A stretch of DNA of 64,000 nt, taken from contig NZ_VFOR01000001.1 of assembly GCF_006716235.1 (NCBI RefSeq), forward strand, positions 310,001-374,000, read 5' to 3'. Source of the stretch: Propioniferax innocua. GTDB lineage: Bacteria; Actinomycetota; Actinomycetes; Propionibacteriales; Propionibacteriaceae. Under the pieces are notes generated by a model. It was not told the origin of the DNA. It was given only the letters and a program-made list of their open reading frames with translations, and did no database searches. Made by a program: the position numbers and the translations under genes. Positions 18,310 to 26,408 of the stretch are shown here, one piece after another. The first letter of the stretch is position 1; every line of letters begins with the position of its first letter.

Positions 18310-18966
18310 ATGACGAACCAGACATCCCGTCCCCAGACCCTCACGCGGATGACCCTCAAGGACTCCGCAGAGGAGTTGGTGCGTGGCGCGCTTCTCGACG
18401 GGTCCATGCAGCCCGGAGAGATCTACTCAGCCAACGCACTTGCGCGTCGCCTGGGCGTCTCCAACAGCCCGGTCCGCGAGGCCATGATGGCCTTGGCTGC
18501 GCGTGGCCTGCTCGACCCCGTTCGCAACCGTGGATTCCGAGTCGTTCGCTTCACTGAACAGGACAAACAGGAGGTGTACGACCTCCGATGCCATATCGAA
18601 GTTGAAGCCGTGCGCCGGGTGGCTGCGCAGAGAATCGACCCTGAAGATGCCTCAGCTCTTCGAGATCACGCGAGGCAGACACTCCACTTGGCGAAGAACG
18701 CCGATCTCACAACGTACCTGAACGCTGATCATGCTTTTCACCTCGATATCGTCGGGCGTCTGGGCAACAATCGCTGGCTTGAATTCGTCGCCACTTTGCG
18801 TGACCAGGCCCGCATCAACGGCGCATACGCCTATCTACAGGACCATGCCGGACTCATGCAGAGCGCACGAGAACACATCGAGATGGCCGAAGCGATAGCA
18901 GACGGCCAACCCGACCGCGCTGCCGAAGTGATGCTGAAGCACCTGGAGTACGCGCGCCCCACCTGA
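18310..18966 (+). CDS. GntR-family (FCD domain) transcriptional regulator
   Basis: 218 residues. The N-terminal winged helix contains SANALARRLGVSNSPVREAMMALAARG (here cited by its core RLGVSNSPVREAM), followed by a C-terminal FCD ligand-binding domain with the metal-binding pattern D..H (NADHAFHLDIV) and a later histidine (AREHIEMAEAI). Divergent from LysR and upstream of the aldehyde dehydrogenase; a palindrome at 19016 in the next promoter is its likely operator. ATG at 18310 is chosen to put the HTH at a normal distance; there is no clear ribosome binding site. Confidence 0.9.
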   Translation: MTNQTSRPQTLTRMTLKDSAEELVRGALLDGSMQPGEIYSANALARRLGVSNSPVREAMMALAARGLLDPVRNRGFRVVRFTEQDKQEVYDLRCHIEVEAVRRVAAQRIDPEDASALRDHARQTLHLAKNADLTTYLNADHAFHLDIVGRLGNNRWLEFVATLRDQARINGAYAYLQDHAGLMQSAREHIEMAEAIADGQPDRAAEVMLKHLEYARPT

Positions 18967-19008
18967 GCACAGATCTGCTTGACTCTTGACAGTCGGCATC
19001 TGCCCCGC

Positions 19009-19038
19009 AATGGTGGTTATCGATAACTGGCTACCATT
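19009..19038. promoter_or_regulatory. Palindromic operator GTTATCGATAAC overlapping an ALDH promoter
   Basis: A perfect 12-base palindrome (19016-19027) is flanked by outer arms AATGGT and ACCATT. TTGACA at 18986-18991, followed 17 bases later by AATGGT at 19009, gives a plausible promoter whose -10 is covered by the dyad. The adjacent GntR protein is the obvious candidate binder. Confidence 0.55.
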
Positions 19039-19104
19039 CGAGCGTCGAGGACGACGCCATGCATGTTGGTCAGTGATCGACAGCATCGAAACGAAGGAGT
19101 CTCC

Positions 19105-20628
19105 ATGCCCATCACCGCCGACCCCGCCCTCGACGAATCCGTGCAGACAGCCCTCACCGCCTGCGGCGTCACCCCTTCCATGCTGGGCGGCGATCACGAA
19201 GTAACCACTCCCCTCACCGGGCAAACGGTCGCGTCGGTCAACATGGCGTCCGTCGACGACGTGAGCGCAGCGATTGAGAGAGCCGACGTAGCCTTCCGCA
19301 CATGGCGGGACGTACCCGCCCCCGAACGCGGGCAGGTGGTCAAGCGTTGGGGCGAGCTACTGACCGAGCACAAAGTCGATCTTGCTGTTCTGGTTCAGGC
19401 GGAGGCAGGAAAGGTCACCTCCGAGGCCCTTGGTGAAGTGCAGGAGATGATCGACATCTGCGACTTCGCGCTCGGCCAATCGCGCATGCTGTATGGCCGC
19501 ACGATGCCGTCTGAACGGCCTGGGCATCGGCTGATGGAAACGTGGCACCCCATCGGCGTGGTGGGTGTGATCTCCGCCTTCAACTTTCCGGTCGCGGTCT
19601 ACTCGTGGAACACTGCGCTGGCCCTGGTGGCCGGCAACACCGTCGTGTGGAAGCCTTCCCCCGCCACTGCGCTGTGCTCTTTGGCCACCGATGCCCTATT
19701 GGCACGGGCCATCGCCGAATGTGGCGCCCCCAGCGACATCCACCAACTTGTCATCACCAACCCCGAATCAGCAGCACCGATCTTGGATGATCCCCGCGTC
19801 GCGTTGGTCTCAGCCACCGGATCCACACGCATGGGCAAGGAGGTCTCCCCACGCGTCGCTGCCCGTTTCGGTCGTTACCTCCTCGAGCTCGGTGGCAACA
19901 ACGCCGCAATCGTCACGCCCAGTGCAGATCTGGATCTGGCCCTGCGCGGAATCGCATTCGCGGCGGTGGGTACAGCAGGTCAGCGCTGCACCACCATGCG
20001 TCGTCTGATCGTCCACGAGTCCATCGCGGACGATCTGGTCGAACGTCTGATCTCCGCCTACGGAACCTTGACCATAGGCGACCCCCGCGACGAGAAGACA
20101 CTGGTTGGGCCATTGATCAACGAAGCAAGTTTCACTGCCATGCAGGATTCGTTGGACCAAGCACGGGCCGAAGGCGGCAAAGTGATCACCGGTGGTAGAA
20201 GAGTACTCGCCGATGAGAATCCGGGAGCCTACTTCGTGGAGCCCGCCATCGTGCGCATGCCCAGGCAGAGCCAGGTGGTGCACACCGAAACGTTCGCACC
20301 GATCCTCTACGTGATGACCTACTCCTCGCTCGACGAAGCATTGGAGATGCACAACGCCGTGCCTCAAGGGCTATCGGCATCGATCTTCACTCAGGACATC
20401 ACCGAGGCGGAGATTTTCTTGTCGGCACGGGGTTCCGATTGTGGGATCTCAAACGTCAACATCGGCACCTCTGGCGCGGAGATCGGCGGTGCCTTCGGAG
20501 GCGAGAAAGAGACCGGCGGTGGACGCGAATCGGGCTCGGACGCTTGGAAGGCCTACATGCGGCGTGCCACCAACACCATCAACTACTCCGGCGAGCTTCC
20601 GCTGGCACAGGGAGTGGAGTTTCTCTGA
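19105..20628 (+). CDS. amaB: ALDH7/AmaB-like aldehyde dehydrogenase (2-aminoadipate semialdehyde type)
   Basis: 507 residues. Catalytic residues are visible: the general-base Glu in LLELGGNNAAIV and the nucleophilic Cys in GTAGQRCTTMRRL, both in the form characteristic of the ALDH7 (antiquitin/AmaB) group, which oxidises 2-aminoadipate 6-semialdehyde/piperideine-6-carboxylate to 2-aminoadipate. ATG at 19105 has AAGGAG 6 bases upstream, better than an upstream ATG at 19063. Its stop overlaps the start of the next gene (TGATG), so the two proteins are translationally coupled. Probably controlled by the GntR protein through the palindrome at 19016. The gene symbol reflects inferred role. Confidence 0.85.
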   Translation: MPITADPALDESVQTALTACGVTPSMLGGDHEVTTPLTGQTVASVNMASVDDVSAAIERADVAFRTWRDVPAPERGQVVKRWGELLTEHKVDLAVLVQAEAGKVTSEALGEVQEMIDICDFALGQSRMLYGRTMPSERPGHRLMETWHPIGVVGVISAFNFPVAVYSWNTALALVAGNTVVWKPSPATALCSLATDALLARAIAECGAPSDIHQLVITNPESAAPILDDPRVALVSATGSTRMGKEVSPRVAARFGRYLLELGGNNAAIVTPSADLDLALRGIAFAAVGTAGQRCTTMRRLIVHESIADDLVERLISAYGTLTIGDPRDEKTLVGPLINEASFTAMQDSLDQARAEGGKVITGGRRVLADENPGAYFVEPAIVRMPRQSQVVHTETFAPILYVMTYSSLDEALEMHNAVPQGLSASIFTQDITEAEIFLSARGSDCGISNVNIGTSGAEIGGAFGGEKETGGGRESGSDAWKAYMRRATNTINYSGELPLAQGVEFL

Positions 20629-21752
20629 TGTTCGATCTGATGGATGAATGGGGGCCCGAGAAGATCGTGGCGGTCAGCGACGTCCGCACCGGCATGCGCG
20701 GCGTACTCGTCATCGACAACACCGCACGCGGCATGGGCAAGGGCGGCACCCGCATGCAGCCGAGCGTCAGCGTCACCGAGGTCGCCCGACTGGCTCGGGT
20801 CATGACGTGGAAATGGGCCGCGACCGACCTGTTCTATGGGGGCGCCAAGGCTGGCATCGCTGCAGACCCCAATTCTCCTCACAAGGAGGAGATTCTTCGG
20901 TCCTTCGTGCGCGCGCTGCGCAACGAAGTTCCCGAGGAGTATGTGTTCGGGTTGGACATGGGCCTCACCGAGAACGACGCTGCAGTCATCAACGACGAAC
21001 TCGGTCGCGGCAGCGCCGTGGGGACACCCTACGAACTCGGCGGTATGCCCTACGACCAGCTGGGCGTGACCGGCTACGGAGTGGCCGAGTCGATCGACGC
21101 GACGGTGTCGCGTCTGGGAATCAAGCAGGCTGGTGTCGCGATTCAGGGTTTCGGGGCTGTGGGACACGCTGTGGCTCGCCGACTGCAGGACCTTGGCCAT
21201 CACGTCGTGGCGATCTCCACTGCAGAGGGGGCCCTAGCCGATCCGAACGGCCTGGACGTCGATGCGCTTCTTGCGGCACGCAACCTGCATGGGGATGCCT
21301 TGGTCCATGAGTTCGCAGACCGATCGATCCCTGTCGGCGATGAGTTGTTCGTCGACGCCGATGTGCTTGTTCCGGCAGCGATGCAGGATGTCCTCAGCGT
21401 CGATGACATCGAGCGTGTCCAGGCAAAAGCCTTGGTGGAGGGGGCAAACCTGCCCACAAGCCCCGAGGCACAGGCGGCCTTACTGGAGCGAGGCATCACG
21501 GTGGTTCCCGACTTCATTGCCAATGCCGGTGGCGTGGTCGCTGCAGCCTTCGCGATGGATGCCCGAACCTCCGCGTTCCGACCCGACACCGACAAGGTGA
21601 TGGCCACGGTCGCCGAACGGATTCGAGAAAATACCGAGACGGTTTTACAAGCCAGCACGGATCGAGGCATAACGTCCCACGAAGCAGCCCGCACGCTGGC
21701 ACAGGAAAGGGTACGCAAGGCGATGGACCTGCGAGGTCGTTCTCTCACCTGA
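20628..21752 (+). CDS. Glu/Leu/Phe/Val-type amino acid dehydrogenase
   Basis: 374 residues. Substrate-binding Lys (MTWKWAATDLFYGGAKAGIA), catalytic Lys in GGAKAGI, catalytic Asp in FGLDMG, and the NAD loop GFGAVG are all present. The family oxidatively deaminates amino acids to 2-oxo acids. It is coupled to the AmaB-like dehydrogenase by an overlapping TGATG, and 2-oxoadipate is the substrate of the nearby DUF1338 enzyme. A plausible role is therefore 2-aminoadipate to 2-oxoadipate, replacing the usual aminotransferase. That substrate is inference; glutamate or leucine cannot be excluded. A strong hairpin terminator follows. Confidence 0.87.
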   Translation: MFDLMDEWGPEKIVAVSDVRTGMRGVLVIDNTARGMGKGGTRMQPSVSVTEVARLARVMTWKWAATDLFYGGAKAGIAADPNSPHKEEILRSFVRALRNEVPEEYVFGLDMGLTENDAAVINDELGRGSAVGTPYELGGMPYDQLGVTGYGVAESIDATVSRLGIKQAGVAIQGFGAVGHAVARRLQDLGHHVVAISTAEGALADPNGLDVDALLAARNLHGDALVHEFADRSIPVGDELFVDADVLVPAAMQDVLSVDDIERVQAKALVEGANLPTSPEAQAALLERGITVVPDFIANAGGVVAAAFAMDARTSAFRPDTDKVMATVAERIRENTETVLQASTDRGITSHEAARTLAQERVRKAMDLRGRSLT

Positions 21753-21774
21753 GCAACGGTCATCTGCAATGACG

Positions 21775-21808
21775 ACGGTCGGGACGCGAATCTTCGCGTC
21801 CCGACCGT
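21775..21808. terminator. Bidirectional hairpin terminator
   Basis: Perfect inverted repeat with 16-base arms (ACGGTCGGGACGCGAA and its complement) around a 2-base centre, between the convergent amino acid dehydrogenase and aspS. The terminal 1-2 pairs must open to form the loop. Confidence 0.85.
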
Positions 21809-21830
21809 TCATCATGTATGTGTCCTGAGG

Positions 21831-23636
21831 TCAGTTGTTCCTATCTTGATCCTGTTTGGCCTCATCGCGCTTCGGCTTCGCATCGACGCCGGCTTCCTTG
21901 CGCTGCTGCGCGGTGATGGGCGCGGGGGCGTCGGTGAGGGGGTCGTAGCCACCACCGGACTTCGGGAAGGCGATGACGTCGCGGATCGACTCGGCCTTCG
22001 ACAGCAGGGCCACGATCCGGTCCCATCCGAACGCGATGCCACCGTGCGGCGGTGCGCCGTAGGCGAAGGCGTCGAGGAGGAAGCCGAACTTCTCCTGCGC
22101 GGTCTCGGCGTCCAGACCCATGACCTTGAACACGCGTTCCTGCACATCGCGGCGATGGATACGGATGGAACCGCCACCGATCTCGTTGCCGTTGCAGACC
22201 ATGTCGTAGGCGTAGGCCAAGGCGTTGCCCGGGTCGGTGTCGAAGGAGTCGATCCACTCGGGCTTCGGAGAGGTGAAGGCGTGGTGGACGGCGGTCCATG
22301 CGCCTGCACCCACCGCGACGTCACCGGCCGCGACGGCGTCGGATGCCGGCTCGAACAGCGGGGCGTCGACCACCCAGCAGAACGCCCACGCGTCGTCGTC
22401 GATCATGCCGGTGCGCTGCGCGATCTCCAGGCGTGCCGCACCCAGGAGTTCCTGGGACGCCTTGCGCTTGCCCGCGGCGAAGAAGATGCAGTCACCGGGC
22501 TTGGCGCCGGTCCATTCGGGAAGCCCGGCCCGCTCGGCCTCGGAGATGTTCTTGGCCACGGGGCCACCGAGCTCGCCTTCGGCGTTGATCGTCACGTAGG
22601 CCAGTCCCTTGGCGCCGCGCTGCTTGGCCCATTCCTGCCAGGCGTCGAACTGGCGACGCGGCTGATCGGCCCCGCCGGGCATCACGACGGCACCGACGTA
22701 TTCGTTCTGGAAGACGCGGAAGGGCGTCTCGGCGAAGTGTTCGGTGACCTCCACGATCGGGTTGTCGAAGCGCAGGTCGGGCTTGTCGGAGCCGTACTTG
22801 GCCATGGCGTCGGCGTAGGTGATGCGCGGGAACGGCGTCGGGAGGTCGACGCCGATCAGTGACCAGATCTCCTTGGCCAGCGACTCACCGAGTTCGATGA
22901 CGTCTTCCTGATCGACGAAGCTCATCTCGATGTCGAGCTGGGTGAACTCCGGCTGCCGGTCGGCGCGGAAGTCCTCGTCCCGGTAGCAGCGCGCGATCTG
23001 GTAATAGCGCTCCATGCCACCGACCATCAGCAGCTGCTTGAACAACTGCGGCGACTGCGGCAGGGCGTACCACGAGCCGGGCGCCAGACGCGCCGGCACC
23101 AGGAAGTCGCGGGCGCCCTCGGGCGTCGAGCGGGTCAGCGTCGGTGTCTCGATCTCCACGAAGTCGCGCTCCCCCAGCACCTTGCGGGCAGCGGCGTTGA
23201 CCTTCGAACGCAGACGGATCCGGTCGCCACTCACCTGGCGACGCAGATCGAGGTAGCGGTACTTCAGCCGGGCTTCCTCACCGACGTCGGTGCGGTCATC
23301 CAACTGGAACGGCAGCGGCGCTGCGGCGTTGAGCACCTCGAGTTCGCTGATCGCCACCTCGATGTCGCCGGAGGGAAGGTCGGGGTTGGCGTTCCCCTCG
23401 GGGCGCACCTCCACGACGCCGATCACCTTGATGCAGAACTCGTTGCGCAGATCGTGAGCACCCGAGGCCTCGAGGATCTCGTCACGGATCACCACCTGAC
23501 ACACACCGCTCGCGTCACGCAGGTCGATGAAGGCGACGCCGCCGTGATCTCGGCGACGACCCACCCATCCGGCGAGGGTCACGGTCTGGCCAGCGTGCTC
23601 GGCGCGCAGCGTGCCGGCGTCATGGGTACGGATCAC
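21831..23636 (-). CDS. aspS: Aspartate--tRNA ligase
   Basis: 601-residue class IIb synthetase. N-terminal OB-fold anticodon domain ([20 protein letters not shown]), motif 2 region [18 protein letters not shown], the bacterial GAD insertion, and the motif 3 arginine in [14 protein letters not shown] at 23636 has GAGGAG upstream. In many actinobacteria aspS lies close to hisS and rarA; here catabolic islands separate them. Confidence 0.97.
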   Translation of the reverse strand: MIRTHDAGTLRAEHAGQTVTLAGWVGRRRDHGGVAFIDLRDASGVCQVVIRDEILEASGAHDLRNEFCIKVIGVVEVRPEGNANPDLPSGDIEVAISELEVLNAAAPLPFQLDDRTDVGEEARLKYRYLDLRRQVSGDRIRLRSKVNAAARKVLGERDFVEIETPTLTRSTPEGARDFLVPARLAPGSWYALPQSPQLFKQLLMVGGMERYYQIARCYRDEDFRADRQPEFTQLDIEMSFVDQEDVIELGESLAKEIWSLIGVDLPTPFPRITYADAMAKYGSDKPDLRFDNPIVEVTEHFAETPFRVFQNEYVGAVVMPGGADQPRRQFDAWQEWAKQRGAKGLAYVTINAEGELGGPVAKNISEAERAGLPEWTGAKPGDCIFFAAGKRKASQELLGAARLEIAQRTGMIDDDAWAFCWVVDAPLFEPASDAVAAGDVAVGAGAWTAVHHAFTSPKPEWIDSFDTDPGNALAYAYDMVCNGNEIGGGSIRIHRRDVQERVFKVMGLDAETAQEKFGFLLDAFAYGAPPHGGIAFGWDRIVALLSKAESIRDVIAFPKSGGGYDPLTDAPAPITAQQRKEAGVDAKPKRDEAKQDQDRNN

Positions 23637-23738
23637 GGAAATCTGTCTCCTCGGGTCGTGGCGTGCCCAAGAATCCTAGCCCGTGTGACCGTTCGGCACA
23701 TGCCGCATGCGATCGCGCATGCTCTAGTGTGGCGCCAC

Positions 23739-24434
23739 ATGTGGTGCGTGACGTTTCCTGCTGGCCCTTGGCACACCAACTGCTACCTCGTGGCGGCTCG
23801 CGAAGGGACGCCCGACGAGCGCGTCCCGTGCGTCATCATCGACCCGGGCGTCGGCGCGGCGGAGCCCGTTCGCAAGCTTCTCGACGCCCACCACCTCGAG
23901 GCGGTGGGCGTCCTGGCCACACACGGGCATATCGACCACGTCTACACCGCCGAGGAGTTGAGCCGCGATCTCGACATCCCGGTCTGGATCCACCCCGACG
24001 ATGAACATCTGCTCTCCGACCCGCTGGCCGGTTTGGGCGCCGACGCCGAGCCGCTCCTGCAGAGTTTCCACGGCTCCACCGAGTTGACGCCTCCGTCGGA
24101 TGTGCGACACATCGCACCGGGCACCGACATCGAACTCGCCGGGTTCACCTTCACCACCCGCCACGCCCCCGGTCATACCCGCGGCAGCATCCTGTTCTCC
24201 CTCGACGCCGCGCAGACCGGGCAGGTCCCGGTCACCTTCACCGGCGATGTCGTCTTCGCCGGATCCATCGGCCGTACCGATCTGCCCGGCGGCGACACCG
24301 ACACCCTCATGGCGTCACTGCGCGATCAGGTGCTGACCCTTCCACCCGACTCCGCGCTGCTTCCCGGGCACGGGCCCGCAACCACCCTTGCGCAGGAGAA
24401 GTCGCAGAACCCGTGGCTCACCGACATCCGCTGA
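23739..24434 (+). CDS. Metallo-beta-lactamase-fold hydrolase (glyoxalase II-like)
   Basis: 231 residues. The metal-binding signature is THGHIDH, followed by the second-shell histidine in HAPGHTRGS, the aspartate in FTGDVVFAGSIGRTD and the final His in LLPGHGP. This group is often annotated hydroxyacylglutathione hydrolase, though mycothiol organisms lack glutathione, so the natural thioester is unknown. It commonly precedes hisS in actinobacteria. ATG at 23739 follows TAGTGT by 8 bases with no ribosome binding site, so it may be leaderless; the frame is open further upstream but that stretch is antisense to aspS. Confidence 0.92.
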   Translation: MWCVTFPAGPWHTNCYLVAAREGTPDERVPCVIIDPGVGAAEPVRKLLDAHHLEAVGVLATHGHIDHVYTAEELSRDLDIPVWIHPDDEHLLSDPLAGLGADAEPLLQSFHGSTELTPPSDVRHIAPGTDIELAGFTFTTRHAPGHTRGSILFSLDAAQTGQVPVTFTGDVVFAGSIGRTDLPGGDTDTLMASLRDQVLTLPPDSALLPGHGPATTLAQEKSQNPWLTDIR

Positions 24435-24464
24435 TCCGGCGGTAACGCTCCACCGACCAACCCT

Positions 24465-24482
24465 CTTGAGCATCCACTCAAG
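24465..24482. promoter_or_regulatory. Operator-like dyad CTTGAG-N6-CTCAAG with downstream -10
   Basis: Perfect 6-base arms spaced by 6 bases, overlapping where the -35 should lie relative to a TATGGT hexamer at 24490-24495. Upstream of the mhpCB-like pair by 48 bases. No regulator gene is adjacent. Confidence 0.45.
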
Positions 24483-24530
24483 TGCGCCATATGGTGGAGC
24501 GAACAACCGCGAGAGCAAGGATGTCTCCGA

Positions 24531-25382
24531 ATGACTCAGATCCCCGATTTCACGACCCCCGACTTCTTCGGTCTTGAGGACAAGTGGCTCGAGACCGCGC
24601 CCGGTGAGATCACCCACTACCACGACCTCGGCGAAGGCACCCCGATCCTCTTCCTCCACGGTTCGGGTACCGGCGTCACCGCTGCGGCGAACTGGTGGCT
24701 GACGCTGCCGGACATGGCCGAGGTGGGACGCTGCATCGCGATCGACTCCATCGGGTACGGCCAGAGTGTCGTGGCCGAGGGCACCGAGTACGGCATCCGC
24801 GCCTGGGTGGAGCACGCCATCCGCGTTCTCGACGCCCTGGGCATCGAGAAGACGTGGATCGTCGGCAACTCCCTCGGTGGCTGGGTCGGCCTGCAGCTCG
24901 CCATCGACCACCCCGAGCGTCTCCACGGCGTCGTCTCGATGGGCACCGGCGGTGCGCAGCTCACCGGAGCGCTCAAGTCGCACTCCAATCCCGTGCTGAC
25001 GCCCGAGGGCATCCGCGAGACCTTGGAGAAGTTCGTCGTCGACAAGTCCCTGATCACCGACGAGTTGGTGCGTCTGCGCTTCGAGTCGGCGCAGAACGAC
25101 ACCGCGTCGGACCGTCTCAAGCAGGTCGTCGCAGCGCGTGACCGGGACCGCAACGAGTTCCCGCTCGATTTCGACGCCCTCGCCAAGCTGGAGATGCCGG
25201 TGCTGCTGATCCATGGCATGCAGGACGTCGTCATCACACCGTCGCGCACCTGGGATCTGCTCCAGACCATCCCCCATGCCGATGCGCACATCTTCAACCA
25301 GTGCGGTCACTGGTCGCAGGTGGAGAAGGCCGAGGAGTTCAACAAGGTCGTCGGTCTGTACCTGAAGGAACGGGGTGCCTGA
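24531..25382 (+). CDS. mhpC: Alpha/beta hydrolase, MhpC-like meta-cleavage product hydrolase
   Basis: 283 residues. Nucleophile elbow GNSLGGW (Ser), catalytic Asp in IHGMQDVVITP, catalytic His in QCGHWSQVE, and oxyanion region LHGSGTGV. These fit 2-hydroxy-6-oxonona-2,4-dienedioate hydrolase, which cleaves the ring-fission product made by MhpB. AAGGA precedes the ATG. The stop overlaps the start of the dioxygenase gene (TGATG), so the two enzymes are coupled and probably act in sequence on an aromatic acid ring-cleavage product. Confidence 0.9.
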   Translation: MTQIPDFTTPDFFGLEDKWLETAPGEITHYHDLGEGTPILFLHGSGTGVTAAANWWLTLPDMAEVGRCIAIDSIGYGQSVVAEGTEYGIRAWVEHAIRVLDALGIEKTWIVGNSLGGWVGLQLAIDHPERLHGVVSMGTGGAQLTGALKSHSNPVLTPEGIRETLEKFVVDKSLITDELVRLRFESAQNDTASDRLKQVVAARDRDRNEFPLDFDALAKLEMPVLLIHGMQDVVITPSRTWDLLQTIPHADAHIFNQCGHWSQVEKAEEFNKVVGLYLKERGA

Positions 25383-26332
25383 TGCCGCAGGCCCTGGTGT
25401 GCATGTCGCACAGCCCCCTGCTGGAGCATGTGGAGCCGCCGGCCGATGTGAAGGCGTCGGTACAAGAGGCGTTCACCGCCGCGAGGGAGTTCGTGCATGA
25501 TTTCGCGCCCGATCTGGTGGTGAACTTCGGCCCGGACCACTACAACGGCTTCTTCTACGACCTCATGCCGCCGTACTGCATCGGGTTCACCGCCACCGGG
25601 ACCGGTGACTACGACTCGTGGGCCGGTCCGCTCAACGTTCCCACCGAGGTGGCCGAACGTCTGGCCCAGTTCGTGATCGACCGTGACATCGACGTGGCCA
25701 TCTCGCGGGCCATGGAGGTCGATCACGGCGCGGTGCAGCCCATGGAACTGCTCTACGGCGATCTCACCGACAGGCCGATCATCCCGGTGTTCGTGAACTC
25801 GGTGGCGCGGCCGTTCGTGAAGATGGAGCGCGTGCGGCGCTTCGGCGCGGCCGTGGGCGAGTTCTTCGCGACCGATGCGGAGTTCGCCGACGCCAAGGTG
25901 CTCTTCCTGGGCTCTGGTGGCCTCTCGCACGATCCACCGGTCCCCCAGTGGGCGACGGCCACCGACGCCCAGCGCAAGTTCCTCACCGACGGACGCAACC
26001 CCACCCCCGAGGCCCGTGCCGCGCGTCAGCAGCGGACGATCGACACCGCCAAGGCGTTCGCCGCGGGCACCGCGTCGGTCCAGGACCTCAACCCCGAGTG
26101 GGACCGGGCTTTCTTGGAGATCTGCCGTACCGGGGAACTCGAACGTTTCGACGCGCTCGACGCCGACGAGATGGACGCCGCCGCGGGGCACTCCTCGCAC
26201 GAGGTCCGCACGTGGGTCAGCGCCTACTCCGCGCTCGCCGCGGCCGGTGCGTACGACGTGACCTACGAGTTCTACCGCCCGATCAAGGAGTACATCGCCG
26301 GGTTCGCGGTCACCACCGCCACCCTGCGCTGA
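25382..26332 (+). CDS. mhpB: MhpB-like extradiol catechol 2,3-dioxygenase
   Basis: 316 residues, collinear with E. coli 3-carboxyethylcatechol 2,3-dioxygenase: start LVCMSHSPLLEHVEPPADV, FGPDHYNGFFYDLMPPYC, VDHGAVQPMELLYG, LGSGGLSHDPPVP, and end YYRP-like EFYRPIKEYIAGF. The His pair in SHSPL and PDHYNG and the VDHG histidine are the expected Fe(II) and acid/base residues. The start is the ATG in TGATG at 25382. A terminator follows directly, so the transcript carries only mhpC and mhpB; the hydroxylase and lower-pathway genes are not in this window. Confidence 0.92.
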   Translation: MPQALVCMSHSPLLEHVEPPADVKASVQEAFTAAREFVHDFAPDLVVNFGPDHYNGFFYDLMPPYCIGFTATGTGDYDSWAGPLNVPTEVAERLAQFVIDRDIDVAISRAMEVDHGAVQPMELLYGDLTDRPIIPVFVNSVARPFVKMERVRRFGAAVGEFFATDAEFADAKVLFLGSGGLSHDPPVPQWATATDAQRKFLTDGRNPTPEARAARQQRTIDTAKAFAAGTASVQDLNPEWDRAFLEICRTGELERFDALDADEMDAAAGHSSHEVRTWVSAYSALAAAGAYDVTYEFYRPIKEYIAGFAVTTATLR

Positions 26333-26348
26333 CGCCTCACGACACGGC

Positions 26349-26387
26349 CAAGGGCCTGACGCGATACGCCCTCGCGTCAGGCCCTTG
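26349..26387. terminator. Bidirectional hairpin terminator
   Basis: Perfect 16-base arms (CAAGGGCCTGACGCGA and complement) with a 7-base loop, between convergent mhpB and the GH16/LGFP gene. Confidence 0.85.
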
Positions 26388-26408
26388 ACGTCTGCTCACA
26401 GCGGTGGA

